This document shows, piece after piece, positions 19,748 to 31,000 of a stretch of 64,000 nt of DNA. The number at the start of each line of letters is the position of its first letter. The first letter of the stretch is position 1. Below the pieces are notes generated by a model. That model had not been told where the DNA came from. It searched no databases and worked only from the letters and a program-made list of their open reading frames with translations. Both the position numbers and the translations under genes were made by a program. This stretch comes from Leishmania mexicana MHOM/GT/2001/U1103 (lineage: Eukaryota; Euglenozoa; Kinetoplastea; Trypanosomatida; Trypanosomatidae), in the NCBI RefSeq assembly GCF_000234665.1, contig NC_018312.1:504516-568515 (forward strand). The letters are read 5' to 3'.

Positions 19748-20522
19748 CAGCAGCAGGACTGACTTTCAATCCTCCTGACCAGCAGGGGACGCGACAAAGG
19801 TATTCCTTTCGTGTGGGTGTTGCGTGCCCTTGCCGTGCGGTGCTTTCGTCTGCGTTATTGATTTCGATGTACGCGCGCTTTGTGGCTCTCTCCCTCACTT
19901 TCGCTCTCGAGCGTGTGAGGAAGGCGGAGATGATGCGAGGCGGGATCGGGGAGGAAAAAAGGGCATCCGAACGGTGTGTAGGTAGGCATCTCTGAGGGTG
20001 AGACGTTGCGTGGACCATTTGTTCCCCCTCCCCCCGCGGAAGGCAGAAGTAAGCCGCGCCTGCCACAGTAGGTGGTGGTGGTTGGGGGGCGGGGGAAGAG
20101 AGGGTTGAGGACCCTGAGGACGTGGCGTTAGGCTAGCTGGACAGGTGTAAACGGCATTGTCGCGGTCCCTCGCCACATGGCTTACTCGCACAGCATTTTT
20201 CTTGCCGTTTGCTTCTTTCTACTGCCGACATGCATATGAAAACTCGCGGCACATTCTTGCTGTCCGTCGCCGCCTTTCCGAAGCACTCAACACACGACTT
20301 TCAAGGGACTGCAAGGGCACGGCAAATACCCTTGCACGACCCCTCGATAGGCACTAGGTCATGTACGGCGCGCGGCATCCCCCCTTGCATCACCAGCTAC
20401 GGCGAAGCCAACCGTGCGGCGCTGCAAGTTCGCTTCGTGCGCCACGTGCATGTCGGTATGCGGATTCACTCTTTTTCGATCATGCCTCACACCGCCGCCG
20501 AAGCGCGCGGCGTTTGACCGCC
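19748..20522. other. intergenic region between AP-1 sigma and zinc-finger gene
   Basis: No coding sequence is supported. The purine-rich + strand tract at about 19926-19966 gives a pyrimidine tract on the transcribed strand. The first AG after it lies at about 19903-19906, the likely trans-splice acceptor for AP-1 sigma. Confidence 0.5.
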
Positions 20523-22142
20523 TCACCGAAAGCGTACGTGGCGGGACATGGGGGAACTGAGTGGCGCCTTGAGCAGTCCGCGGCGCTGGTGCATGCGCGC
20601 CTTACGCGCCTCATCATGCATCCGAACGGCACACTCAGCCGCCGCGGTGCCGTTAAGCCCATGAGCGGCGAGCCCACCATTTGTATAGGCAACAGTTCCC
20701 TCGTTCGACAATGAAGGGGTAATGCACTGCTTGCGCAGCCAGCGCGGCGAGGCCGCGCGGCCGCTGGCCTTGTCCGCCCCTCGGTGACTGTCGTATCGAT
20801 GGTGCAGATACTCCCGCCCGAAGTCTGTACGCAGAACGTACTCCAAATGGTACACGTACTCGGAGATGCGCCCAAAGATCAGTTCGGACATCAGCAGGCG
20901 TGCTGCGCGCGCGGCCAAGGTGGTCAAGTAAGCGTTGCGCTTGTGGTCCTGAAAGATGATCGGCGGGGGGCTCGTGTCCTCTGGAGCGAGGGCCCAGCGG
21001 AGGGAGCCGAGGATGGCACGGGGCATGGCAACACTCAAGGAGCGCATTGCCATGGATTGCTCAGTCGATAAGACTGCATCGCTAGTCCCACCTTCCGGGT
21101 CTTCGCCGAGAGTTTCTTCGCCGCCGGTGCCACCCGTAGCGTCATCGCTTGCCGCAGGGCCGTCGAGCTCCTCTATCGACGATAAAGCGGAGATGAGCTC
21201 TGGGTTCAGCCCTCGCTGTTGCAGCAAGGAGACCGGCACCAGCCGCTCCATCCCACACGTTTCATACGCCGCTGCCAGCCCATAGGCGCATGTTACCATC
21301 TGCGACAGTGCTGAGATTCCGCGCACCTCCCCGTCTGGGAAGATGCGCGTGAGCACCGGTACCACCTCGCTGTGCAAGAGCAAGTGTCCTTGGAAGATCG
21401 CTGAAGGGAACAGGTCGGGGGTGAGGCACAGCATCCCACATTCTTTCAAGTACAAGAGCAGCAGATGCAGCTCTTCTCGCCGCGCGTACGGGTCGCCACG
21501 GTCGAAGGCGTCGTAGAAGATGCCAAGCGGGTGATCGGGACCTGGCACGTAGAGCCCCTCCTTCAAAAGGCGTTGCACAATCGGCGACGGCGTTCGTGGC
21601 TTCCCCTGTGGGCGCTTCGTGTAGTGACTTCGAAACAGCTCAATGCTGTCCCACACTTTGTCAGATTCCCAGAGTCCTTTGCTGCCGACTACGGCGTTTA
21701 GGATCATCTCGAGACACATATGGTCGCGCTTGCCCAGGTGGTTGTGCCAGCTGTTAACGGGCTCACAACACAGCTCGCACCAGTGTGGCACCGTTTCCCA
21801 CACCGATTCCGCTGTTAGTGTGAGGCTCGTGGTTTGCACGGACTGTCGGGCGGCGGCAGGCGGGTCCTGCTTCGGCGACGGAGACGAGCTCGGTGATACA
21901 GGAGCCGAGAGGGGCCTAGACCTCGGCGTTGCCGTACACAGAGAGCGGGACACACCTGACAGCCCGGTCACGGTGGCCGTCCGCCGCGTCTGTCCGTGTA
22001 GGAAGTGCTGCGATGGCTGACGTGGCACAGCGCGGCACATCATACCGTGCTGACGCACGCGGGCCTCTGCCACGTCGGCAACAACCCAGGACATCCGTGG
22101 GATGCCCACGCTAGTCTTGGCGAATCGAACAAGATTCGCCAT
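20523..22142 (-). CDS. U1/matrin-like zinc-finger protein, probably mitochondrial
   Basis: The product is 539 aa. The frame stays open for 110 codons upstream, but that extension reads through the pyrimidine tract and the splice acceptor, so the ATG at 22142 is the start. The N-terminus (MANLVRFAKTSVGIPRM...) is basic and lacks acidic residues for its first 20, suggesting mitochondrial import (inference). A single C-x2-C-x9-H-x5-H zinc finger uses C122, C125, H135 and H141 with an HLGKRDH ending, the style of U1-type or matrin-type fingers that bind RNA. The rest is conserved-looking helical sequence with an acidic Gly/Glu insert near 340-370. Mitochondrial ribosome-assembly or RNA-processing roles are typical of such kinetoplastid proteins, but I do not recognise this one. 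Confidence 0.85.
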   Translation of the reverse strand: MANLVRFAKTSVGIPRMSWVVADVAEARVRQHGMMCRAVPRQPSQHFLHGQTRRTATVTGLSGVSRSLCTATPRSRPLSAPVSPSSSPSPKQDPPAAARQSVQTTSLTLTAESVWETVPHWCELCCEPVNSWHNHLGKRDHMCLEMILNAVVGSKGLWESDKVWDSIELFRSHYTKRPQGKPRTPSPIVQRLLKEGLYVPGPDHPLGIFYDAFDRGDPYARREELHLLLLYLKECGMLCLTPDLFPSAIFQGHLLLHSEVVPVLTRIFPDGEVRGISALSQMVTCAYGLAAAYETCGMERLVPVSLLQQRGLNPELISALSSIEELDGPAASDDATGGTGGEETLGEDPEGGTSDAVLSTEQSMAMRSLSVAMPRAILGSLRWALAPEDTSPPPIIFQDHKRNAYLTTLAARAARLLMSELIFGRISEYVYHLEYVLRTDFGREYLHHRYDSHRGADKASGRAASPRWLRKQCITPSLSNEGTVAYTNGGLAAHGLNGTAAAECAVRMHDEARKARMHQRRGLLKAPLSSPMSRHVRFR

Positions 22143-22152
22143 CCATTCCTCG

Positions 22153-22262
22153 CTAGGCAATGCAGACGAATGAGCGCATGGAGGTGTGGGTGTTGATGTG
22201 GGAGGTGGAGGTGGGTGCGCATGCCGTGACAGACATCGAAAGGAGAAAGCGAGAGAGACGGA
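22153..22262 (-). promoter_or_regulatory. trans-splice acceptor and AG exclusion zone for zinc-finger gene
   Basis: On the transcribed strand a pyrimidine-rich tract (complement of about 22238-22262) is followed by some 85 nt with no AG. The first AG is at 22154-22153. Splicing there leaves a 10-nt leader before the ATG at 22142. This pattern is strong support for that ATG and against the longer in-frame extension. Confidence 0.65.
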
Positions 22263-22677
22263 CGGAAAGCAAACGGAGTGAGGGCATCCTCTGTGCGCGC
22301 TGTGCGTAGGTTGTGTGCGTACGACAAGCGGCAACGCGAGGGAGGAAAAGGGGGTGGGACACGGGTCGATACTGACCATCGGTTGCGAGCCTGCGTGAGC
22401 GCACAGCCGACCAACAAAGACTTGGCACACGGCAAAGATAGAACAGGTAGCACTGTCACACACTGTCGCCACTCACTCAACGCTTGCGCCCGCCAGAACC
22501 CGGCACCCTCGAAATCGTTGCGGAGAGACTCCACCCGTTCGTCCATTGTCCTTCCCTCGCCTTGTCGACTGTGTCGCGTGACATGTTCGATCTTTTTGGG
22601 GGGGAGGGGGGCGTGTGCGTGCGCGCGTTGTTTTTCTTCTCGGCACTGCCTTGGAGGGACTCGTACAGTATGGCGGA

Positions 22678-22711
<34 letters not shown>

Positions 22712-24191
22712 GAGACTAGAAGCAGCGGTGTGGTAGGCAACAGCGGAGGGGAATAGGTTGACCGCGCAAACCATAAAAAAAGCATAAGAGGGGGTGGATA
22801 AAAGAAGCAGCTCCATCGGCAATCGAATCAATGAACAGCGTCAACAACGAAAGAAACGAGAAGCACACACTCAGGTGAGTCGAGCATTCTGTAACTGCCC
22901 CACAGCGTGGTTAGGACACACAAAAAAAAGGGACGCGGGGAAGGGGCACACACGCTGCCTACACACAAACATGCCTCCAAGCGTTTTCTAAAATGATAGA
23001 AGCGCGACCGCTCGTGGGTCTAACACTCCTCTCCACCCTTCTACAAATGAGGCGTGAAGATCTAACGAGTGCGCGTGCATGGCTGCAACTCGAATTCGTA
23101 CGCCTCAACGTGTGCTGTCTGCGAAGCAAATCCATTCCTTGAGCGCTCTGCGCCGGAAGCCCCCTCCCTCCCCCTCCCCAAAAGAAAAAGAATATAAGCA
23201 AACAAAAGAGGAACAGCAAGGGAGGGGCGTGCAGTGCGCAACGAGCACAAGAGACGCACACAGAGGACCATAAGAAGGAGAGAAGGCGGCACCACTGTGG
23301 TACAAAGATACATGACAGTGGGAACAGAGCGTTTGTCGGTAGGAGAGCGCCTCAGAGAAGAGGTGCAAGACGGCATGAAGACGCTCAAAAACAGGTGCGT
23401 CTGCCGTACACCAACAACAGCAGAATTAACGCTGCCAAAACAACAAAAACAAGAGGATTGGCACTCCTCAGCCAAGGGAACAGCATAGCATCAGTAACAA
23501 CGAATTCTGCGTGTGGACAATGATGAATCGTACGCTGCTGATTACAAGACGGCCCACCTGTCGGTGCGCATCTTCGGTGTGTGCATGACACTCGTTTTCA
23601 TCTGACAAGGGTGCTCCTGAAGGGGAGCGCACATCTATACGCAGACGTCCGCGCTGGGTGCACTTTCTCTGTCCACACAAACATAACTTTTTTACGCCGG
23701 TCACGATGCATCACTCTGCCCCCACCCCCCCCGTGGGGAATCGTACGGGGGCATGTGTGGGCGACTGTGCGACCCAAGGAGTAACGAGACGATTAGGGCC
23801 GATCGACAACCCCAGTGAGCCAAGGGTGAGAGGGGGAAACGCTGGAGAGCAGTGGCATGTGCACAAGGACCAAAAAAAGGTGCGGGCGACGGGTAGAGAA
23901 GGCCAGCTGACGAGTGTTACGCAGTTGGCGGTGCGTTTTCGAGGAGACAAAGCCGGAGTGAGTGTCCGTGAAAGTACAGAATTGAGAGGGCCGGAGAGAC
24001 AAACTAAAGGGAAAGGACAAGAGTAAGAGCCGGAGACCTCCCCCTCCTCCCAACAAAAACAGAACGCAACGAGGCCTCTACAATAAAATCACATCCAATT
24101 ACGAACTGTATTGAGCGCCAGGGACACCGTCCATATAAGCCGCCTGACAGCAGCCACTGCCTTTCCTTTGTTTCAGCTAGCAGAAGTATTC
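22263..24191. other. intergenic region, low complexity
   Basis: No gene is supported. It contains a 14-copy AC dinucleotide run at 22681-22708, a poly-G patch near 22601, purine-rich blocks on the + strand and otherwise unremarkable spacer up to the edge of the inverted retroposon copy. Confidence 0.6.
22681..22708. repeat. (AC)14 microsatellite
   Basis: Perfect AC dinucleotide array in the spacer upstream of the zinc-finger gene. It is likely length-polymorphic. Confidence 0.95.
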
Positions 24192-24703
24192 CATGATCCA
24201 AACGGAGCCGCCTTCAGGGTCCCGCACGAGGGCGGCGGCTGTCGCGTCTGTCGTGGAGGCAGCAGGGGGTGGGGGTCAAGGGGGCGTGCCGGGCGAGCGC
24301 AAGCAACGGAGCTGGCCACACTCAGGCCAGGGCCCTCCGAGACCTTGCACAGGACAGCCTGTCTGCCGTGCTTCTCCCTCAGTCTCTGCAAGCCGCGGCA
24401 TGCCGTAATGTAGTGCGGGGACTCGCTGCTGCCATTCGGGGGTGGCCTCGCCATGCTTCCGGCATCTGCGCCTCATCAGTGCAGACCCGGTCGGACGTAG
24501 GAGACACACCGCACGCTCTGGCTGCGCTCACCTGCGCATGCGCACAGTGCTCGCATTCCTGCATCCTCGGGCCTCTGCTTCAGGACAACGCTGCTGCCGG
24601 TGGCGTCGCTGGCCCGCTCGACCACATGTGCCGCCCCACAGGCGGGACGCCGCGATGCGTGTGTGGCAAGGCAGCAGGGACATCCCGCCCCTCTGCTGAA
24701 TCC

Positions 24704-24912
24704 GCAGGCCTTTCGCAGGCGTGGGTGTGGCGAGCGGAAGGGGGCCCGCGCACAAGCATGCGCCAGCGCAGCAGCAGGCAGCCCCCCATCGGCACCCCAT
24801 GCCTCCACGGCCCGCCACCCGCCGTTGCAGGGATCGACGGTGCGGGACTGGGCAAGCATGGTCTCCCGTCGCCTCGTGCCGCGCGGCTTCGCGGGATGTC
24901 TGCCTGTGCCTT
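24704..24912. repeat. 209-bp duplicate, left flank of assembly gap
   Basis: Begins GCAGGCCTTTCGCAGG and is the same sequence as 25013-25221, apart from at least one base (CCTCCACGG versus CCGCCACGG). It is probably one genomic segment assembled twice. Confidence 0.9.
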
Positions 24913-25012
24913 NNNNNNNNNNNNNNNNNNNNNNNNNNNNNNNNNNNNNNNNNNNNNNNNNNNNNNNNNNNNNNNNNNNNNNNNNNNNNNNNNNNNNNNN
25001 NNNNNNNNNNNN
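24913..25012. other. assembly gap (100 N)
   Basis: Exactly 100 Ns, a conventional placeholder size. The flanks suggest that no sequence is really missing. Confidence 0.98.
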
Positions 25013-25221
25013 GCAGGCCTTTCGCAGGCGTGGGTGTGGCGAGCGGAAGGGGGCCCGCGCACAAGCATGCGCCAGCGCAGCAGCAGGCAGCCCCCCATCG
25101 GCACCCCATGCCGCCACGGCCCGCCACCCGCCGTTGCAGGGATCGACGGTGCGGGACTGGGCAAGCATGGTCTCCCGTCGCCTCGTGCCGCGCGGCTTCG
25201 CGGGATGTCTGCCTGTGCCTT
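25013..25221. repeat. 209-bp duplicate, right flank of assembly gap
   Basis: Second copy of 24704-24912, beginning at the first base after the Ns. Confidence 0.9.
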
Positions 25222-25974
25222 GGCCGATCCGGGTGGCCTCGCACCGGGGTCACGCCCCCGCCCCGTTGCTTCGCCCTCAGCGCCATCGCTGCAGACGAGG
25301 CGCGGCCGCAGCCTCCTGTCGCTGCGTCGATGGGTGTTACGCCGCAGCGCGTTGCCTGGGGGTCCCTGCCGAGCGTGTGTGTGTCTGTGGGTGGGTGGGG
25401 TGGGGGACGGGGCGGCGGCGATCCTCTTCCAGGTGCCCGCGTGCAACGGAGAGCCGTGGCTGGTTGCGGTGTCGCGCAACGGCGAGTGTGCGCTGCCCAC
25501 TGGAGGGCGGGTCGCCGTGGGGCTCGTATGACCTCCCCGCCTGAGAAACCCATGATCCAGCGAGCACGGCACGGGTCTACGTTGGATCTCTTCAGCGCCG
25601 CGATGGGGTGACGCCGCGGTCTGCCGAGCCACGCGCGCCAGCGTGGAGTGCACAAGGACTGCTCAGGCCTTGGCACCTGGCTGGGGCTGTACTACGTTGT
25701 GGTGGGGCAGGTCCGCGGGGGAGCGGTGCGCACGCGAAGCCCGACTGCCGTGGCTGGAGCCTGTCGCCCAGATGGCCTGCGCAGTCGTCGCGCGATCATT
25801 TGTTCGAGTAGCCTGCGCGGATCGCTGGTCAGCGCCAGCGCCACAGGGGCGGTAGGATGCGGGGCCACCACCTGGCCTGTGCGACTTCAGGAGTGGCGCC
25901 ATGAGCCCCTCTTTCCACGTAGCAAGGGCGCGTGGCCGGATATCGCGCTGACGTCTGCTGGAGCATCGTCGCCA

Positions 25975-28067
25975 GAGGAGTTACATCACGAGAGAAGACT
26001 TGTCCGGAGGAAGTTGACGGGGAGGGTCTTCGCGCATGTGTTAGTTTGTTTCCGACTCCCTCTGGGATCATGGTTCCTAGAAACCCGCATCCGCAGGAGG
26101 GGTGCAGCATGTATCGCGATGCCATCAGAAGTATTGTTAGAGGTGAAAGAAAAAAAAACGAGCGGCCGTAGCGAAAGAGCTGTGGAGGGGGTGATGACGG
26201 GGCGGACAGGAAGACAAGAGATAAGAGATACCATCTGCGGTCTGCCCTGACACGTGGGCACGCAAAAGAAAGCACAGGCAAAAGGAAGGGCAGGTGCGTG
26301 CATGCATATCCGAGAGGCAGCAAACAAGAAGCAAGGTCGAGGAGAGGGAAAAGACGACGAAGCGAGGCCGCAGAGAACTGCCGCCAATGACAAGAAACAG
26401 TTTATCGCGCACAGCAGAGATCAAGACCTACACATGCGCGGATTCGTTACGAGACCCTCAGATACAGCCACCAAGCATACACGCGGAGACAGGCACATAC
26501 ACAGCGACCTACCCAGAGGCGAGGAGACTTCGGGACGGCCTTGCAAGGGGTGTGCTGCGGTGCCGGGCACGCCATCAGGTGGAGTCCGGTTCCTATGAGG
26601 AGAGAAATACGAGGGAGGGAAGAGAAACGAAGAGATGGATGCGGAGGAAACCTATGTAACAAATAGTGCAAGAAATGAGGACGCACGCGGATGATGCTCA
26701 CAAACGGAAATGTCTCGATGACGAGATATAGGGAGGACGCTCGTGGCACCCGGTCATGTTGTCGGTGTTTTTTTCGGAAGGAAGAGCAGTAACATGAGGA
26801 GGGAAGAGAGGGGAGCGGGGGGGGTTGAAGGGTTGTTCTGAGGTGATGATGATCCGTTTCTGCCAATGGCAGTACCTTTACGCCCACCCTTGTTGCACAC
26901 GCCAACAATATACAGCGAAACGAAGAAGGAAAAATGGCACTCACATCAATAACGGACGAGCAGGAGTACACAGCCAAACGAAAAAGCACAGCGTTTCACA
27001 ACAACAGAAAAGGAGAGAACAGAAGTCAACATAAAAATAGAGAGAGGGAAGATGCTTGTGATGGTGATGACACACGCGAGGAGGAGAGATACAAGATGAT
27101 CAACAAGAGTTGGTTTATTTTCTGTTTCGTTTCAGAAGTCAAGTTATAACGCGAAAAGAGAGAGTATACACGTCAGACACCTGCCCACGCACAACAGTAG
27201 CCACATACGGAGGAAACAACAAAGAAGAAACCACACATCGCATGCTGCAAAGAGAGGGCTACAGCGGAGGAGCGAAAGACTTGTCGAATGGCGGCGGAGC
27301 AGCAGTGGGGTGGGGGAGGGGGGGGGCTGACAGCCGAAGTCGAGCGGAGAAAGGAAGAAACTGACTGGATGCAAATATCGTGCATACCAGCCGCTCTCCC
27401 GCATTACCTCCTTCCACTCGCCTGCTGTTTTTTTTTGTTCATCTGTGGCTGCCTCTTGCCCTGTATCCGAGGAGTCGCCAACATGCTCACCCCAACTTCT
27501 TTTTCCAAGGTCTCCACGAGTGGGCGGCCGTGATCACAGCTATAAGCCTCCCCGTCCCCTGATGTCACATCCTCTGTCTTTCAGGCCTCGCGTTGGCAGC
27601 CTTGTCAATGTTAATCTTTCCAACGCTAAAAGAGGCCCTCCCCTCCGCCTCCCTCAGATTCTCCTCGGAAAGAACAAAAGGGGGTGGGGTGGGGGCACGG
27701 CACCGTGGATATGTGGAAGGGTGATAGATATAGAGAGGAGATAGAGACAGCCCCCACCACGCATGCACCCGCTCATACAATCATAGGCGATACATGCCAA
27801 TCAGGGAGCACACACACACGAAAACACACGAGGAGAAAAAAAAGAATGAGTCAGCACTATAGAAACGGGAAAATTCAACAAGTCAAACCGCACACGCGCA
27901 CAGAGACACACTTAGAGGTGCGCAGGCCAGCTGAGGCAATATGCATATACATACATATAAAGGGTGGAACAAATAAAAGATGGAAACGAAAAGTAGACAC
28001 CGCGTATGCACCTGGTGGGGATGCAAGAGAGGGGGGGGGTTGATGTGTCCGCCTTCTTTGCCATATA
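25975..28067. other. intergenic region (downstream of the 28068-31664 gene)
   Basis: No gene is supported. About 25975-26130 is more complex sequence, possibly another retroposon scrap. The rest is purine-rich on the + strand (pyrimidine-rich on the transcribed strand), with short G-runs near 27309 and 28028. It should contain the 3' UTR and polyadenylation region of the gene ending at 28068. Confidence 0.5.
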
Positions 28068-31000
28068 TCACAGACCGAGCAGGCGCTTGATGGAGAAGCG
28101 TGGGTCGGGCCGCTTGACCACTAGTACCTTGGGGAGGTGCACCTCTGTCGCTGTTAGGCCACCGGACACCGGCCTGCTTGCATCCTCTAAGCGGCGTGGC
28201 ACACGTGCGTTCGGTCGTAGCGGTTTGATGGCGTTCGCGGACTCCAGTAACACGGTCGTTGTTCGCTGTTGCTGCTGGGAGTACCTGTGAAGGTCGCAGA
28301 GGTGGCAGCGCTCGTGGCAAAGGGGCGGGACGAGAGGCGCGCTCGACTGCTCGGTTCGCACCTGCTCATCCAAAGGCGTTGCCGAGAACTTCTCCTGGGA
28401 CCGCGGATCATCTGCGCCGGCTGCGGCAGCGCTGGAGTTCTGCGGCTTAGTCATGCAAGAATGACCCATGCAGCGGCATGAGCGGATAGAGGTGGTCGTC
28501 GTGACCACTACCGGCACTTCCGCGGCGGCGTCATCTCGGCCGCTGCGCAAGGGGTCGGGCGGAGAGTGCGTGTCGTGCAACAAGGTTTGTCGTAGTTGGT
28601 GGGGGCACCGCATGTGAAGACGCTGAATGGCAGCCTTGGCAAACGGCGGCGCATCCGGATGTTCAAGCATCGCGCCCATGACACCGATGCCGCTCGGCTG
28701 CATCTCCTCGCTCACTGTTCGTGTTGCAATGGTGGCCTCCTGAGCAGAAGCGAAGCCGATCATCATGCTGCGCTGCACTTCCGACTCTTCTTCATCCTGG
28801 TAGGCGCTGCTCTGTCCAACCGGCGACAGGAGCACGCGTGCCTTCGAGGGGGTAATGGAGTGCGCTGCGGTGGTCGTCGTCGTTGTCGTCGTCGTCGTCA
28901 CTGAGGCTGCATCGTCCTCGCTCACCCCCACAACTGACCGTGGGGAAGAGTTGACAAAGATGGTGCGGTGGAACGAGACGTTGTTGGTGAAGTGTGTGGC
29001 GGTGGCCGGGGTGCCAGGCGGTGGTGGCGTTAGCTGCAGGGAGCTGCAGCCGGAGCGCTTGGCCCTGCTTGACAAGCCGAGATGAGAGCAACAGAAGCTG
29101 CTCCGTGGTCGAAGGACGCTGCCCACACCGGCGGCGCATTCGCAGCTGCGCGGGATCAGCCGCAACAGGTTGCTGCCACAACAAACGCTGCTGTCTGCCG
29201 TGCGCAACTGCGAATCGGTCCTGCGGAGCAACGACGACACCGTTGTCACGCAGACGTCAAGCGGCGCATCTATGGCACCCTCCTCTACCCAGGCTTGAAC
29301 ACCGGAGGCGGTGAGTGAGCAGAAGGACAGCCCCTGCGCACCGCACACAAGCGGCGGCACCTTCACAAACGATAGCAGCTTGGAGCCGAGGTGCCCCCGC
29401 CCACCGTGTCCACTGCAACCGCCGGCGGCGGCGGTGCTTCGGCTGCTGCGTTCCTGGGACGAGGAGCGCATCGAGAGAATCGAAGCGGAGCGGAGAAAGG
29501 GGGCCACCTGCTGCCTCTCTGGCGAGCGGAGCGAACTTCGGTGGTGCGCATCGGTCTCCAGTTCTCCCTGGGGCGCAGGTGTTGCCGGGGACGACTGGCA
29601 CGTAGTCGTCACGGCCGCCGAAGCGACGACTCCGGGCGAAGCGCCCATGACGCTGTTGTTCAGCGAGATGACTGAGGCGCAAAGGGACCTGCAGCTGCTT
29701 CGCTTTGCCGGAGTCGTGTTGCCCTGCGGTGGCGTCGTGCAGGCGAATGATGGTGTGGTAGCTATGGAGCTGGCAGCATCAGTGTCAGGGGTGGCTGTTA
29801 CCGAGTCCACGCTGTTGGACGCGCCGCGCACTTCTGAACGCCCGCGATGCTGCAAGGCACGACTACCGCGCAGCTGCTTCCTCTGGTGGTCCTCCATGGA
29901 CTTCCTCCGCGCACATGCCGCGGCGGCCTCCGTGATGCCCGACAGGGCCGCGCCGTAGCCACTGATTGCCGCTTTCAAAGTCAAGGTGTGCGCAGTCGGG
30001 CCATGCGGTGAGTGAGGCGTGGTCAGAGCAGGTGCCTTGCAGGTCTTCTGAGAGTCGCGACTGGGCCGCTTCTCACGGGCTTGGTCTTCTGTTTCCTCGG
30101 TGACCGAGGAGAGGGAAGGTGGTGGCGAGGGTGCTGTGCTCAATGCGGGACTGGTTTCGGCAACGCGCATAGTGGCCGTGCTGGCGCTCCCGCTGCTGCG
30201 GGTGGGAGGAGGCTCGATCGTCAACGACCACGCTCGGACACTGTTACAGCGTCGCATCGACGTGACGCCGTGCTCGAGGACGCTGTCGCTGGAGCTCGTC
30301 GTGCCGGCTGGGGTGCTGAAACTCGTCAGTAAGTCTGCGATGCCCGAACGCGTGCGACGACCGTGAGGACGCGTCGGTCTTGCGCGGACGCCCGCGCTCG
30401 GCATCTCTACGCAACCAACGAAAGGGTCGATGATGGGCAACATTTCACGCATGTTTCGGGAGGTGCTGACGCTGTACGCCGAGCGGCGACACGTCGACGA
30501 TGGTGTGGAAAGGCACTCACTGTCCGACTGAGGTAAGTGCTGCGTGTCGCAGATCATCACGCAGCTGAGAGAGCTCAGCGGTCGCGATGGCGAGCACGGA
30601 GGCCGAACGTGCAAGCGGCCGTCGGAACCCCTGCTGACCCCTTCGGTGTGGAGTTGTCTCAACGAGGCTGGCGGGTGTGGACTCAGTAGCCCGAGCAGAT
30701 GGTTGCCTTCGGATGCGCTGGAGACGGTTGGGGGTATCCGAGAGGTATCGGAGATCGACCCAAGCAAAGCAGAGCGGCCGAGGGCATCTAGCGCACGAGA
30801 TTGCAAACTGCCTGCGTGTGCCAACGGCGCGGGCCGCGACCGCCGCAGCACCTCCGTCACGGCCGAGTGGCGAGATGTGAAAGGGACGGAGGTCAAGGGG
30901 GAATGGAGCTGAAGTGTGGTGCCGCTCCCAGTGACAGCGTTCGCTCGCGTCGCATGAGCGGTGGCCCTCTCCGGCTGCATCGCTGTTATATTGGGGTCCA

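Larger units (their letters stand above)
24192..25974 (-). mobile_element. inverted, 5'-truncated copy of the degenerate ingi/L1Tc-like element
   Basis: This is the reverse complement of 16203-17676. The 3' end (ATCCAAACGG... on the + strand) starts at 24192 in a flank unlike that of the first copy. The 5' end stops at ...GCATCGTCGCCA at 25974. It lacks the endonuclease-like part of the first copy. It is interrupted by a 100-N gap (24913-25012) flanked by duplicated 209-bp ends. Long open frames across this segment, including through the Ns, are a GC artefact of a dead element. Confidence 0.75.

Noticed and set aside
17905..19762. Open frames of 110-380 codons within the 650-bp tandem repeat
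   Set aside because: They repeat with the unit, change frame with poly-C length and include the antisense of AP-1 sigma at the right end; no protein family is recognisable.
24269..25676. Long open frames (up to 420 codons) on both strands through the gap
   Set aside because: They cross the 100 Ns, contain the artefactual duplication and lie in a dead, very GC-rich retroposon relic.
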